NCBI GenBank assembly: GCA_028717525.1
Contig: JAQUNT010000001.1
Coordinates: forward strand, 1-19,001
DNA length: 19,001 nt
From: Elusimicrobiota bacterium
GTDB lineage: Bacteria; Elusimicrobiota; Elusimicrobia; UBA1565; UBA9628
Direction: 5' to 3'
The position numbers were made by a program, and so were the translations under genes. Shown one piece after another: positions 1 to 8,100 of the stretch. The number at the start of each line of letters is the position of its first letter. Position 1 is the first letter of the stretch. The notes beneath the pieces were generated by a model that had not been told where the DNA came from, did not search any database, and was given only the letters and a program-made list of their open reading frames with translations.

Positions 1-165
1 TACTACGCGGCCAAGGCGGGGGCGGGCGAAGCCTCCGGCGAGGAGCTCCGGGGCTTCCTCGCGCGCGCTCTCCCCGAGCACATGCTGCCCCAGCTGTTCG
101 TGCGGCTGCCGGCCCTGCCCCTCACCGAGCACGGCAAGCTCGACCGCCAGGCCCTGCCGGTCCCG
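1..165 (+). other. Domain: C-terminal end of an adenylation (A) domain, truncated
   Basis: Only the A9/A10 end is present: LPEHMLPQLF then LTEHGKLDRQALP. The motif-A10 lysine, which contacts the adenylate, is codon 136-138. The specificity pocket lies outside the window, so the substrate cannot be read. The E domain that follows means this residue ends up D-configured. Confidence 0.9.
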
Positions 166-3100
166 GGGCGGCTGGAGCGGGTGGCGGGGGCGGAGTACGC
201 CGCGCCCCGGACCGAGGCGGAGCGCGTCCTGGCCGAGGTCTGGCAGGAGGTCCTGAAGCTCGACCGGGTCGGGGTGCGCGACGACTTCTTCGCTTTGGGC
301 GGCGACTCGATCCTGAGCATCCAGGTCATCGCCAAGGCGCGCAGCCGGGGCCTGAGGCTGAGCCCGAAGCAGCTCTTCCTCAGCCCGACCATCTCCGGGC
401 TGGCCGCGGCGGCCGCGTCCCTTCCCGCGGCGGACTCCCGGCGCGGCGCGGCCAGGCCCGAGGGCGCGGCCCCGTTGACCCCCATCCAGCGCTGGTTCTT
501 CGCGCAGGAATTGGAGAGGCCGGGGCACTTCAACCAGGCTTTCATCCTCCATCCCTCCCGCCCCCTGGACCTGCCGGCCTTGAGGCTGGCCCTGGAGACC
601 GTGGCGCGCCAGCACGACGCGCTGCGCCTGCGTTTCCGATGCCGCGGCGCGCGGGGCTGGGAGCAGCGCTACGCCGCCCGGGCCGATGCCCCGGATCTTC
701 GGCAGGCCCTCGTGGCCCGGGAGCGGGACCTCGCGGAGGCCTGCCGCAGGGAGCAGGCCAGGTTCGACATCGCCAAAGGTCCGGTCTTCGCGGCCTGCGT
801 CCTGCGCGGCCCTCAGGACCGGGAGCGCCTGCTCCTGGCCGCCCATCATCTGGTGGTGGACGGGGTCTCCTGGCGCATCATCCTCGAGGACCTGGAGCTG
901 GCCTACCGGCAGGCGGAGGCCGGCGAGCCGATCCGCCTGCCCAGCCCGAGCGATCCGTTCCAGGCCTGGGGCCGGCGGCTCATGAGCTACGCCCGTGACG
1001 GGGCCGCGGCAGGGCAGTGGGACTACTGGCTGTCGGTCCGGGCCGCGGGCCCCAGCGTGCCCGTCGACTTCCGGAGGGGCGAGCCGGTGTTCGGGGAGAG
1101 CCTGGTCTCCCGGATCGCCCTGGGGCCGGCCGACACCGAGCAGCTCCTGACCCGCGGCGTAGCGGGCTGGGGCGTCAACGCGGAGGACGTGCTGCTGGCC
1201 GCCCTGCTGCTGGCTTTGCGCAGGCTCTGGACCGTCGCGGGGCTGCTCCTGCACCTGGAGGGGCACGGCCGCGAGGAGATAGGGCCGGAGGGCGACGTGT
1301 CCCGGACCGTGGGCTGGTTCACCAGCCTGTATCCGGTCTGCCTGCGCCTGCCGCGGGGGCAGGACCCCGGCGAGCTCGTCCGGTGCGTCAAGGACCAGCT
1401 CCGGAAGGTGCCGGACCGCGGGCTGGGCTACGGGGCGCTGCGCTATCTGAGCGGCGACCCGCGCAGCGGCAGGCTGGCCGAGCAGGACACCGCCGCGGTC
1501 TGCTTCAACTATCTGGGGAAGGTGGACTCCTTCGGCGGCCTGGACCGGGCCCTGGCGGCCCGTCTGGAGCCGGCGCCGGGGCTGTGCGCGCCGGAGAACC
1601 GCAGGCCGCACCTGGTCGACTGCTGGGCCTGGGTTTCCGGCGGCGGGCTCGAGGTGGAGCTCGCGCTGAGCGCGCGGCACTTCGCCCCCCGGACCGCCGC
1701 CCGGCTGCGGCGCCTATACCGGGAGGCCCTCGCCGAGTTCCTGGCCGCCGGCCGCGGGGCGGGGGAGGTCGAGGCGCGCTACGGCCTGGCCCCCCTGCAG
1801 AAGGGTCTGCTCTTCCACAGCCGCTACGCCCCGCGCTCCGACCAGTACGTCGAGCAGGTCATCTGGCGCTGCCGCGAGGCCCTGGACTGCGGCGCGCTCA
1901 AGGCCGCCTGGAAGGAACTGGTCCAACGCCACGCGGTCCTGCGCACCGCCTTCGTCTGGGACGAGCGCGGCGAGCCGGCGCAGGTCGTGTGCTCGGAGGC
2001 GGAGGCCGGCTGGCGCGAGCAGGATTGGCGCGGGCTGAGCGCGGACGCGCTCGAGCGCCGGTGGGAGGAGCACGTCGCGGCCGACCGGACCCGGGGCTTC
2101 GTCTTCGCGCGGCCGGGCCTGAACCGGCTCTTCCTGGCGCGCACCGGCGAGCGGGAGTACCGCTGCCTCTGGACCCACCACCACCTCCTGCTCGACGGCT
2201 GGAGCCTGGCCTTGCTGGCCGACGAGCTCGAGGAGCTCTACGCGGCGCGCCGCGCGGGCCGGCCGGCGCGGCTGCCGCTCCCGTCGCCCTTCGCGGAGTA
2301 TGTGCGCTGGGCTGCCGCGCGGGACAAGGCGGAGGCGCTGGACTTCTGGCGCCGGCGGATGGCCGGGGTGGAGGGGCCGACGCCCCTGGCCTTCTGCCGG
2401 ACCGGCGCCCGGCTCGACGTGCGCGAGCCCGCGGCGAGCCTGGGGGAGCACGTCCGCGTCTTCTCCGCGGCCCGCACGGAGCGGTGCCTCCGGTTCGTCC
2501 GGGAGCAGCGCGTCACCTTGAACTCTCTGCTGCAGCTGGCCTGGGCGCTCGTGCTCTGCCGCTTCAGCGGCCGCGACGAGGTGGTGATGGGGATGACCAT
2601 CTCCGGCCGGGCCGCCCCGGTCGCGGGCGTGGAGCGCATGGTGGGCCTGCTGATCAACACGGTGCCGCTCCCCTTCGCCCTGGAGGCGGGGGCCTCGGCC
2701 GCGTCCCAGCTGCGGCGGCTGCACGGGATGGTCCAGGAGGTCAACGAGCACGGCTTCCTGTCCCTGACGGAGATCCAAGGCTGCGGCGCGGTGCCCTTCG
2801 GCACCCCGCTCTTCTACAGCCTGTTCGTCTTCGAGAACCACCCTCTGGCCTCGCGGCCGCAGGCGCGGCTGGTCCGGGACGTCGAGTTCCGGGAGAAGAC
2901 CAACTACCCCCTGACCGCGGTGGTGGTCCCCGGGGAGCGGCTCTCCGTGAAGATGTCATTCGACGCCCAGGTCTTCACCCCGGAGAGCGTCGCGCGCCTG
3001 GCCGCCGGCCTGGAGAACGCCGTGGAGTGGATCCTCGCGCATCCGGGGGAGCCTCTGGACGAGGCCGAGATCATGACCGGGCCGGAGCGGGCCTTGGTGC

Positions 3101-4941
3101 TCGGCCGCTGGACCCGCGGCCAGGCCCTGCGGCCGGGGCTGCGGACCGTGGCCGAGCTCTTCGCGGCGGCGGTGCAGGCGCACGGGCCCGAGCCCGCCCT
3201 CTCCTTCCGGGGGAGGTCTCTGACCTACAGCGAGCTCGACCGTTGTTCGGACGCCTTCGCGGCCCGCCTCGCGCCGGAGACCATCGTGGGCCTCTACGCC
3301 CGGAGGAGCGTGGAGACCGTGGCGGCCGTCCTGGGCGCGCTCAAGGCCGGAGCCGCCTACCTTCCGCTCGACCCCGAGCATCCCGATGCGCGCACGCGCC
3401 TGCTGGCCGAGGACGCGCGCCTGGCCGCGGTGCTCGCCCAGGAGCCCTGGCCAGGGAGGCTGGCCGGCGCGCTCGCCGGAACCGGCGTACGGATCCTGGG
3501 CCTGGAGGAGGCCGGGGCTGGCGGCCGGGCCCCGGGCCGCAGGCCCGGCCGCGGGCCCGGGCCCGGGAGCCTGGCCTACGTCATCTACACCTCAGGCTCC
3601 ACCGGGACGCCCAAGGGGGTGGCCGTGGAGCACCGCTCCGCCGCGGAGCTGATCGCCTGGATGAAGCGCGAATACCCGCTGGGCCCGGGAGACGCGGCCC
3701 TGCAGCTCACCGCCCTGACCTTCGACGTGTCCGTGGCGGAGATGCTCTGGCCCCTGTGCTCGGGCGCCCGCCTGGTCCTGGCGGAGCCGGGCGCGGCCAA
3801 GGACCCGGCCGGCGTGCTGAGGACCATCCGCGCAGAGCGGGTGACCGCGGTCGGGTTCGTCCCTTCCTTTATGAGCGTGCTGCTGGACGCCGCCGAGGCC
3901 GCCGGGCCGCAGAGCCTGCGCAGCCTGCGCTACGCGCACGCGGCCGGGGAAGCCCTGCCCGTGGAACTGGCCCGGCGCTTCTTGAGGCTCTGCCCGGCCC
4001 GGCTCGACAACATCTACGGGCCGACCGAGGCCGCGGTCTACAGCAGCTTCCACCGGTGCTCCGGCGAGGAGGGCCTGCCCGTGGTGCCCATCGGCCGGCC
4101 GGCGGCCCGGGCCAGGCTGTACGTGCTGGACCAGGACCTGAGGCCGGTGCCGCCCGGCGTGCCCGGGCAGCTCTGCATCGGGGGCGCGGGCCTGGCCCGC
4201 GGCTATCTGCACAGGCCGGAATTGACCGCCGAGAGGTTCGTCCCGGACCCCTTCGCGCGGGGGGGCGAGGAGCCGCGCCTCTACAAGACCGGGGACCGGG
4301 CGCGCTGGCTCGAGGACGGGGAGATCGAGTACCTGGGGAGGGAGGACCTCCAGCTCAAGGTCCGCGGCTTCAGGGTCGAGCCCGGGGAGGTCGAGGCCGC
4401 TTTGGCCAGGCATCCCGCAGTAGGCCGCTGCGTGGTGGTGGCCCGGGGCCAGGGCGAGGGCCGGACCTTGGCCGCCTACTACACCCGCCAGGCCTCCGCT
4501 CCGCCGCCGTCGAGCGAGGACCTCAGGGCCTTCCTGGCGCGCTCGTTGCCCGATCCCATGTTGCCCTCGGTCTTCATGCCCCTCGACAGACTGCCCACCG
4601 GCCCGTCGGGCAAGCTCGACCGGGGCGCCCTGCCCGAGGCGGACGCGGCTCCGACGCGTCGCGGCGGCCGCGCAGCTCCCCGGGACGAGCTGGAGACGGC
4701 TTTGGCCGGCATCTTCCAGGAGGTCCTGGGCCGGGACCGATTGTCCGCGGAGGACGACTTCTTCCGCCTGGGAGGTCATTCCCTGCTGGCGGCACGGCTG
4801 ATGACCAGGATCAACCGCGAGCTCCGGACCGACCTGCCGGTGAGCGCCGTCTTCGCGCGCCCTACGGTCAGGCGCCTGGCCGAGCTGCTGCGCCAAGCCC
4901 CGTCCGCCTCGGGCGGCGGGATCTCAGCGGAGGACTTTTGA
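1..4941 (+). CDS. Non-ribosomal peptide synthetase, 5'-truncated by window edge (A-T-E-C-A-T)
   Basis: Large cytosolic assembly-line enzyme; 1,646 residues are visible and the frame is already open at base 1, so the true start lies upstream and the ATG at 82 is internal (it falls in A-domain motif A9/A10). Order seen: tail of an adenylation domain, carrier (GGDSI), complete epimerization domain, DCL condensation domain, complete adenylation domain, carrier (GGHSL). It therefore racemizes one residue, couples it to a second residue and passes an L-configured chain on. There is no thioesterase or E domain at the end; the protein stops with a Gly-rich, acidic tail (GGGISAEDF), which fits hand-over to the next protein. 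The TGA stop overlaps the TTG start of the next NRPS gene, so the two are almost certainly cotranscribed and translationally coupled. NRPS identity is certain from core motifs; the substrates are not. Confidence 0.97.
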   Translation, partial: YYAAKAGAGEASGEELRGFLARALPEHMLPQLFVRLPALPLTEHGKLDRQALPVPGRLERVAGAEYAAPRTEAERVLAEVWQEVLKLDRVGVRDDFFALGGDSILSIQVIAKARSRGLRLSPKQLFLSPTISGLAAAAASLPAADSRRGAARPEGAAPLTPIQRWFFAQELERPGHFNQAFILHPSRPLDLPALRLALETVARQHDALRLRFRCRGARGWEQRYAARADAPDLRQALVARERDLAEACRREQARFDIAKGPVFAACVLRGPQDRERLLLAAHHLVVDGVSWRIILEDLELAYRQAEAGEPIRLPSPSDPFQAWGRRLMSYARDGAAAGQWDYWLSVRAAGPSVPVDFRRGEPVFGESLVSRIALGPADTEQLLTRGVAGWGVNAEDVLLAALLLALRRLWTVAGLLLHLEGHGREEIGPEGDVSRTVGWFTSLYPVCLRLPRGQDPGELVRCVKDQLRKVPDRGLGYGALRYLSGDPRSGRLAEQDTAAVCFNYLGKVDSFGGLDRALAARLEPAPGLCAPENRRPHLVDCWAWVSGGGLEVELALSARHFAPRTAARLRRLYREALAEFLAAGRGAGEVEARYGLAPLQKGLLFHSRYAPRSDQYVEQVIWRCREALDCGALKAAWKELVQRHAVLRTAFVWDERGEPAQVVCSEAEAGWREQDWRGLSADALERRWEEHVAADRTRGFVFARPGLNRLFLARTGEREYRCLWTHHHLLLDGWSLALLADELEELYAARRAGRPARLPLPSPFAEYVRWAAARDKAEALDFWRRRMAGVEGPTPLAFCRTGARLDVREPAASLGEHVRVFSAARTERCLRFVREQRVTLNSLLQLAWALVLCRFSGRDEVVMGMTISGRAAPVAGVERMVGLLINTVPLPFALEAGASAASQLRRLHGMVQEVNEHGFLSLTEIQGCGAVPFGTPLFYSLFVFENHPLASRPQARLVRDVEFREKTNYPLTAVVVPGERLSVKMSFDAQVFTPESVARLAAGLENAVEWILAHPGEPLDEAEIMTGPERALVLGRWTRGQALRPGLRTVAELFAAAVQAHGPEPALSFRGRSLTYSELDRCSDAFAARLAPETIVGLYARRSVETVAAVLGALKAGAAYLPLDPEHPDARTRLLAEDARLAAVLAQEPWPGRLAGALAGTGVRILGLEEAGAGGRAPGRRPGRGPGPGSLAYVIYTSGSTGTPKGVAVEHRSAAELIAWMKREYPLGPGDAALQLTALTFDVSVAEMLWPLCSGARLVLAEPGAAKDPAGVLRTIRAERVTAVGFVPSFMSVLLDAAEAAGPQSLRSLRYAHAAGEALPVELARRFLRLCPARLDNIYGPTEAAVYSSFHRCSGEEGLPVVPIGRPAARARLYVLDQDLRPVPPGVPGQLCIGGAGLARGYLHRPELTAERFVPDPFARGGEEPRLYKTGDRARWLEDGEIEYLGREDLQLKVRGFRVEPGEVEAALARHPAVGRCVVVARGQGEGRTLAAYYTRQASAPPPSSEDLRAFLARSLPDPMLPSVFMPLDRLPTGPSGKLDRGALPEADAAPTRRGGRAAPRDELETALAGIFQEVLGRDRLSAEDDFFRLGGHSLLAARLMTRINRELRTDLPVSAVFARPTVRRLAELLRQAPSASGGGISAEDF
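190..430 (+). other. Domain: peptidyl carrier protein (T), E-coupled type
   Basis: DDFFALGGDSILSIQ surrounds the phosphopantetheine-accepting serine (codon 307-309). GGDS followed by Ile, rather than GGHSL, is the usual form of carriers sitting directly before an epimerization domain, which is what follows here. Confidence 0.93.
475..1740 (+). other. Domain: epimerization (E)
   Basis: Converts the carrier-bound L-aminoacyl or peptidyl residue to an L/D mixture. Motifs in order: LTPIQRWFF (475 on), HHLVVDGVSWRIILEDL (second-His motif from 844), EGHGREE (from 1258), TVGWFTSLYPV (from 1306), PDRGLGYGALRYL and FNYLG (from 1504). All E-family landmarks are intact, so it looks active. Confidence 0.93.
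1780..3080 (+). other. Domain: condensation (C), DCL type
   Basis: Begins at YGLAPLQKGLLFH, the start typical of C domains that accept a D-configured donor after an E domain. The active-site motif HHLLLDG is at 2179-2199 and is intact, with DGWS following. Later motifs include GMTISGRAAP and VGLLINTVPLP. It should couple the D-residue of the upstream module to the residue of the A domain at 3145. Confidence 0.92.
3145..4650 (+). other. Domain: adenylation (A), specificity code DVAGHAIVYK (unassigned)
   Basis: Activates one amino acid as its AMP ester. Motifs: LTYSELD (3220), LKAGAAYLPLDP, YTSGSTGTPKG (from 3586), FDVSVAEM (3721), NIYGPTEAAVY (4009), GQLCIGGAGLARGY, YKTGDRARW, GREDLQLKVRGFRVEPGEVEAAL, SGKLDR with Lys at 4612. 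Aligned by hand to GrsA positions 235/236/239/278/299/301/322/330/331/517 the pocket reads D V A G H A I V Y K. I do not recognise this code. His at 299 and Tyr at 331 are unusual. A Gly/Pro/Arg-rich linker precedes the P-loop-like motif. Confidence 0.92.
4680..4890 (+). other. Domain: peptidyl carrier protein (T)
   Basis: DDFFRLGGHSLLAARLM, with the phosphopantetheinylated serine at codon 4780-4782. The GGHSL form fits its position before a chain hand-over rather than before an E domain. Confidence 0.93.
4891..4938 (+). other. C-terminal acidic tail, probable docking motif (SLiM) for the TubC-type domain
   Basis: The last 16 residues of gene 1 are unstructured-looking (Ser/Gly-rich, SASGGG) and end in the acidic stretch ISAEDF. 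TubC-type (beta-hairpin) N-terminal docking domains are known to bind short, often acidic, C-terminal linear motifs of the preceding protein by beta-strand addition, and such a domain begins the next protein. Pairing is inferred from position and charge. Confidence 0.55.
4929..4941 (+). promoter_or_regulatory. Shine-Dalgarno GGAGG and TTGA stop/start overlap
   Basis: GGAGG at 4929-4933 lies four bases before the TTG at 4938-4940, whose last two bases begin the TGA stop of gene 1 (4939-4941). This fixes the start of the second gene: the protein from this TTG begins exactly at a TubC-type docking domain and no ATG or GTG fits better. The arrangement implies translational coupling. Confidence 0.8.
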
Positions 4942-5110
4942 ACGCCGCGCGGCTCTCCGACCAGGGCCTCCTGGACCACCTGGAGTCCCTCGGCTGCGTC
5001 CTGCGGCCCGCAGGGCACAGGCTGAGGTGCGTGCTCCCGGGCGGAGCGGCTCTGACTGAGGAGCTCAGGGCGCAGGTCCGCGATCGCAAGCCGGCCCTGC
5101 TCGCCCTGCT
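4938..5110 (+). other. Domain: TubC-type N-terminal docking domain
   Basis: About 55 residues before the first C domain: GLLDHLESLGCVLRP, then a basic beta-hairpin-like segment (GHRLRCVLP), then LTEELRAQVRDRKPALLALL. This pattern (LLxxLxxxGV, short hairpin, LTxELxxxLxxxKxxLLxLL) is that of the TubC_N docking family, which receives the upstream NRPS or PKS protein. It fits an enzyme whose partner is the preceding gene. Confidence 0.85.
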
Positions 5111-8100
5111 GCGGCCGAGGCGGATCCGGCTCTCCGACGAGCAGGAACGGCTCTGGTTCCTGGACCGGTACGGCGGGCCCGGTGGCAGCGCCTACCACAT
5201 GCCCTCGGCCTATCGGATCGCGGGAGAGCTGAGCGCGCCTCTGCTGGCCAGGGCCTGGGGCAACCTGCTCCTGCGCCACGAGAGCCTCAGAACGGTGTTC
5301 CGCAGCGCGCGCGGCTCGCCCTACCAGGTCGTCAGGGAGCCCTCGGCCTGTAGCCTGCGCGCCGAGCCCGCGGCGCAGGGGCGTCTGGAGAGCCTGCTCG
5401 CCGCGGAGGCGCGGCGCCCTTTCGACCTGGAGCAGGGGCCTTTGTCGCGCCTGAGGCTGCTGCGCCTGGGCCCCGAGGAGCACGTGCTCTGCCTGTGCCA
5501 GCACCATATCGTGAGCGACGGCCGGTCCACGGAGATCATCCTCGACGAGCTGAGCCGCGACTATGCGGCCCTGGCCGCGGGCCGGGAGGGGCGCATCCCC
5601 GAGCCGCCCCTGCAGTACGCGGACTACGCGCTCTGGCAGCGGAGCCGGGCCTGGGAAGCGAGGCTGCTGCCGCAGGAGCAGTACTGGCTCGGCAAGCTCC
5701 GGGGTCTCGAAGCGCTCGAGCTCCCGCTCGACCGCGGCCGTTTGGCGCTGAAGACCCTCCGGGGCGGGCGGCACGGCTTCAGGATCGGACCGCGCGCAGC
5801 GGCCGGGGTCCGGAAGCTGGCCGCGGAGGAGGACGCGACCGCCTTCATGGTGCTGCTGACCGCGTTCCAGGTCCTGCTGCGGCGGCTCTGCTCCAGCGAC
5901 GATGTCGCGGTGGGCACGCCCCTGGCGGGCCGGGGCCTGGCCGGCCTGGAGAGCACCGTGGGCTTCTTCGTGAACACGGTGGTCCTGCGCACCGCCTTGG
6001 TCGGCGAGCTGCAGTTCCGGCAGGCCCTGCGCGAGGTCCGGCGCACCTGCCTCGAGGCCTACGCGCATCCGGACTATCCCTTCGGGAGGCTGGTGGATCG
6101 CCTGCGCGCTGGGCGGGACCCGTCGCGCTCGCCCCTCTGCGACGTCTTCTTCGTGCTGCGGCAGGCGGGCGAGGGCGGCGCCTTGCGCCTGCCGGGATGC
6201 CAGGTCTCCGAGATTCGGATCCCGTATCCCACGGCCAAGTTCGACCTGACCTTGGAGATGGCGGATGAGGGGCGGTCCTTCGCGGGCGAATTCGAGTACC
6301 ACAGCGACCTCTTCTCGCCGGAGACCGCCTCCCGCCTGGCCGGCTTCCTGCAGAGGGTGCTCGAGGCCGGCTGCCGCAGGCCGCAGACGCGGCTCCGGGA
6401 CATCGAGATCCTCGAGCGGCAGGAGCGCGAGGCCGTGCTGCGCGGCGGCAACAGGACCGCGGCGCCGCTGCCGGCCCGGTCCTTGCCCGACCTCTTCCGG
6501 GAGCAGGCCGGCAAGACTCCGCGGAGCGCGGCTCTGGTGTCCGAGCGCGGGACCCTCTCCTACGCAGAGCTCGACCGAGCCTCGGACGCCGCGGCGGCGC
6601 GCCTGCTCCAGGCCCTGGGCGGGCCGGGCGCCATCGTGGGCCTGCCCGCTGCGCCCGGCCCGGAGACCTTGGCCTGCCTGCTGGGCATCCTCAAAGCCGG
6701 CTGCGCTTATCTGCCCTTGGACCTGGATTATCCAGCGGAGCGGCTGGCCTTCATGCTCAAGGACAGCGGGGCGGCCGCGGTGCTCGCCCATCCCGGCGTG
6801 GGAGCCGGCGGCCTCGGTCCGGTCCCGGTGGTCCTGGTGGAGGGGGACGCGGCCCCGCAGGACGCGGCGGCGCTGCGTCGCGCGCGGCCCGGACCCCGGT
6901 CCCTGGCCTACCTCATGTACACCTCGGGCTCCACGGGAGAGCCCAAGGGCGTTCTGGTCGAGCACCGCGGGGTGGCCAACCTGGCCGCGGGCCAGCGCGA
7001 GGCCTTCGGCATAGATCGCTCCAGCCGCGTGCTCCAGTTCGCGCCCCTGAGCTTCGACGCCTCGGTCTCGGAGATCTTCACCGCCCTCCTGTCCGGGGCC
7101 CAGCTGCACTTGATCGACGACGAAGCCAAGAAGGACCCGGACCTCCTGCTGGACCGGCTGGAGCGCCGCGGCGTGACCGTGGCGACCCTGCCTCCCGCCC
7201 TGCTCGGCGCGCTGCCGCGGCGGCGCCTGCCGCGCCTGCGGACTCTGGTCGTGGCGGGCGACCTGTGCGACGAGGGCGCCCTGCGGCGCTGGGGGAAGGG
7301 CCGGACCTTGATCAACGCCTACGGCCCGACCGAGGCCACGGTCTGCTCCAGCATGAAGGTGTGGCGCGAGGGCGTGCGGCCCGCGAACATCGGCCGTCCC
7401 ATGCGCAACGTCCGGGCCTACGTCCTGGACCAGGACCTGCGGCTGAGCCCCTTGGGCGTGCCCGGCGAGCTCTGCCTGGCTGGAGCCGGGCTGGCGCGCG
7501 GCTACCACAAGCGGCCGGACCTGGAGAGGAGCTGCTTCCTGAGCGGCCCCGGCGGCGCGGGCCGGCTCTACCGGACCGGGGACCGGGCGCGCTGGCTGGC
7601 CGGAGGCGAGCTGGAGTTCCTGGGCCACAGGGACGGGCAGCTCAAGGTGCGCGGGTTCCGGGTGGAGCCCGGCGAGGTCGAGGCCGCGCTCCGAGCCCAT
7701 CCTGCGGTGGCCTCCTGCGCGGCCGTCCTGGCCGGGGGCCGTCTGGCCGCCTACTGGGTCCCGTCCGAAGGCAGGGGAGAGACGCTGTCTGCGGAACTGA
7801 AGGAGTTCCTCGCCGCGAGGCTGCCCGCGCACGCGGTCCCGTCCGTGCTCCCGCGCCTGGACGCCTTGCCCCTGACCCCTTCCGGGAAGCTCGACCGCCA
7901 GGCCTTGGCGAGCCGGGAGCCGGCGGAGCCGGCCGCGGAGGGCCGGGCTCCCGGCACCGCCCTGGAGAGGCGGCTGGCCGGCATCTGGAGACAGGTGCTC
8001 CGTCTCGACAGCGTGGGCGCGGACCAGGACTTCTTCGCGCTGGGCGGAGACTCCATCATGAGCATCCAGGTGGTATCCCGGGCCAGGGAAGCCGGCCTGG

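Noticed and set aside
82..84. ATG at 82 as a start codon for gene 1
   Set aside because: The frame is open from base 1 and residues before the ATG continue an A-domain C-terminus (LARALPEH), so the start lies upstream of the window.
2176..2199. Extra His before HHxxxDG (HHHLLLDG), recalling the beta-lactam-forming C domain of nocardicin synthesis
   Set aside because: Many ordinary DCL domains carry a His at this place, and here the donor carrier is followed by an E domain and a normal DCL signature; nothing else supports beta-lactam formation.
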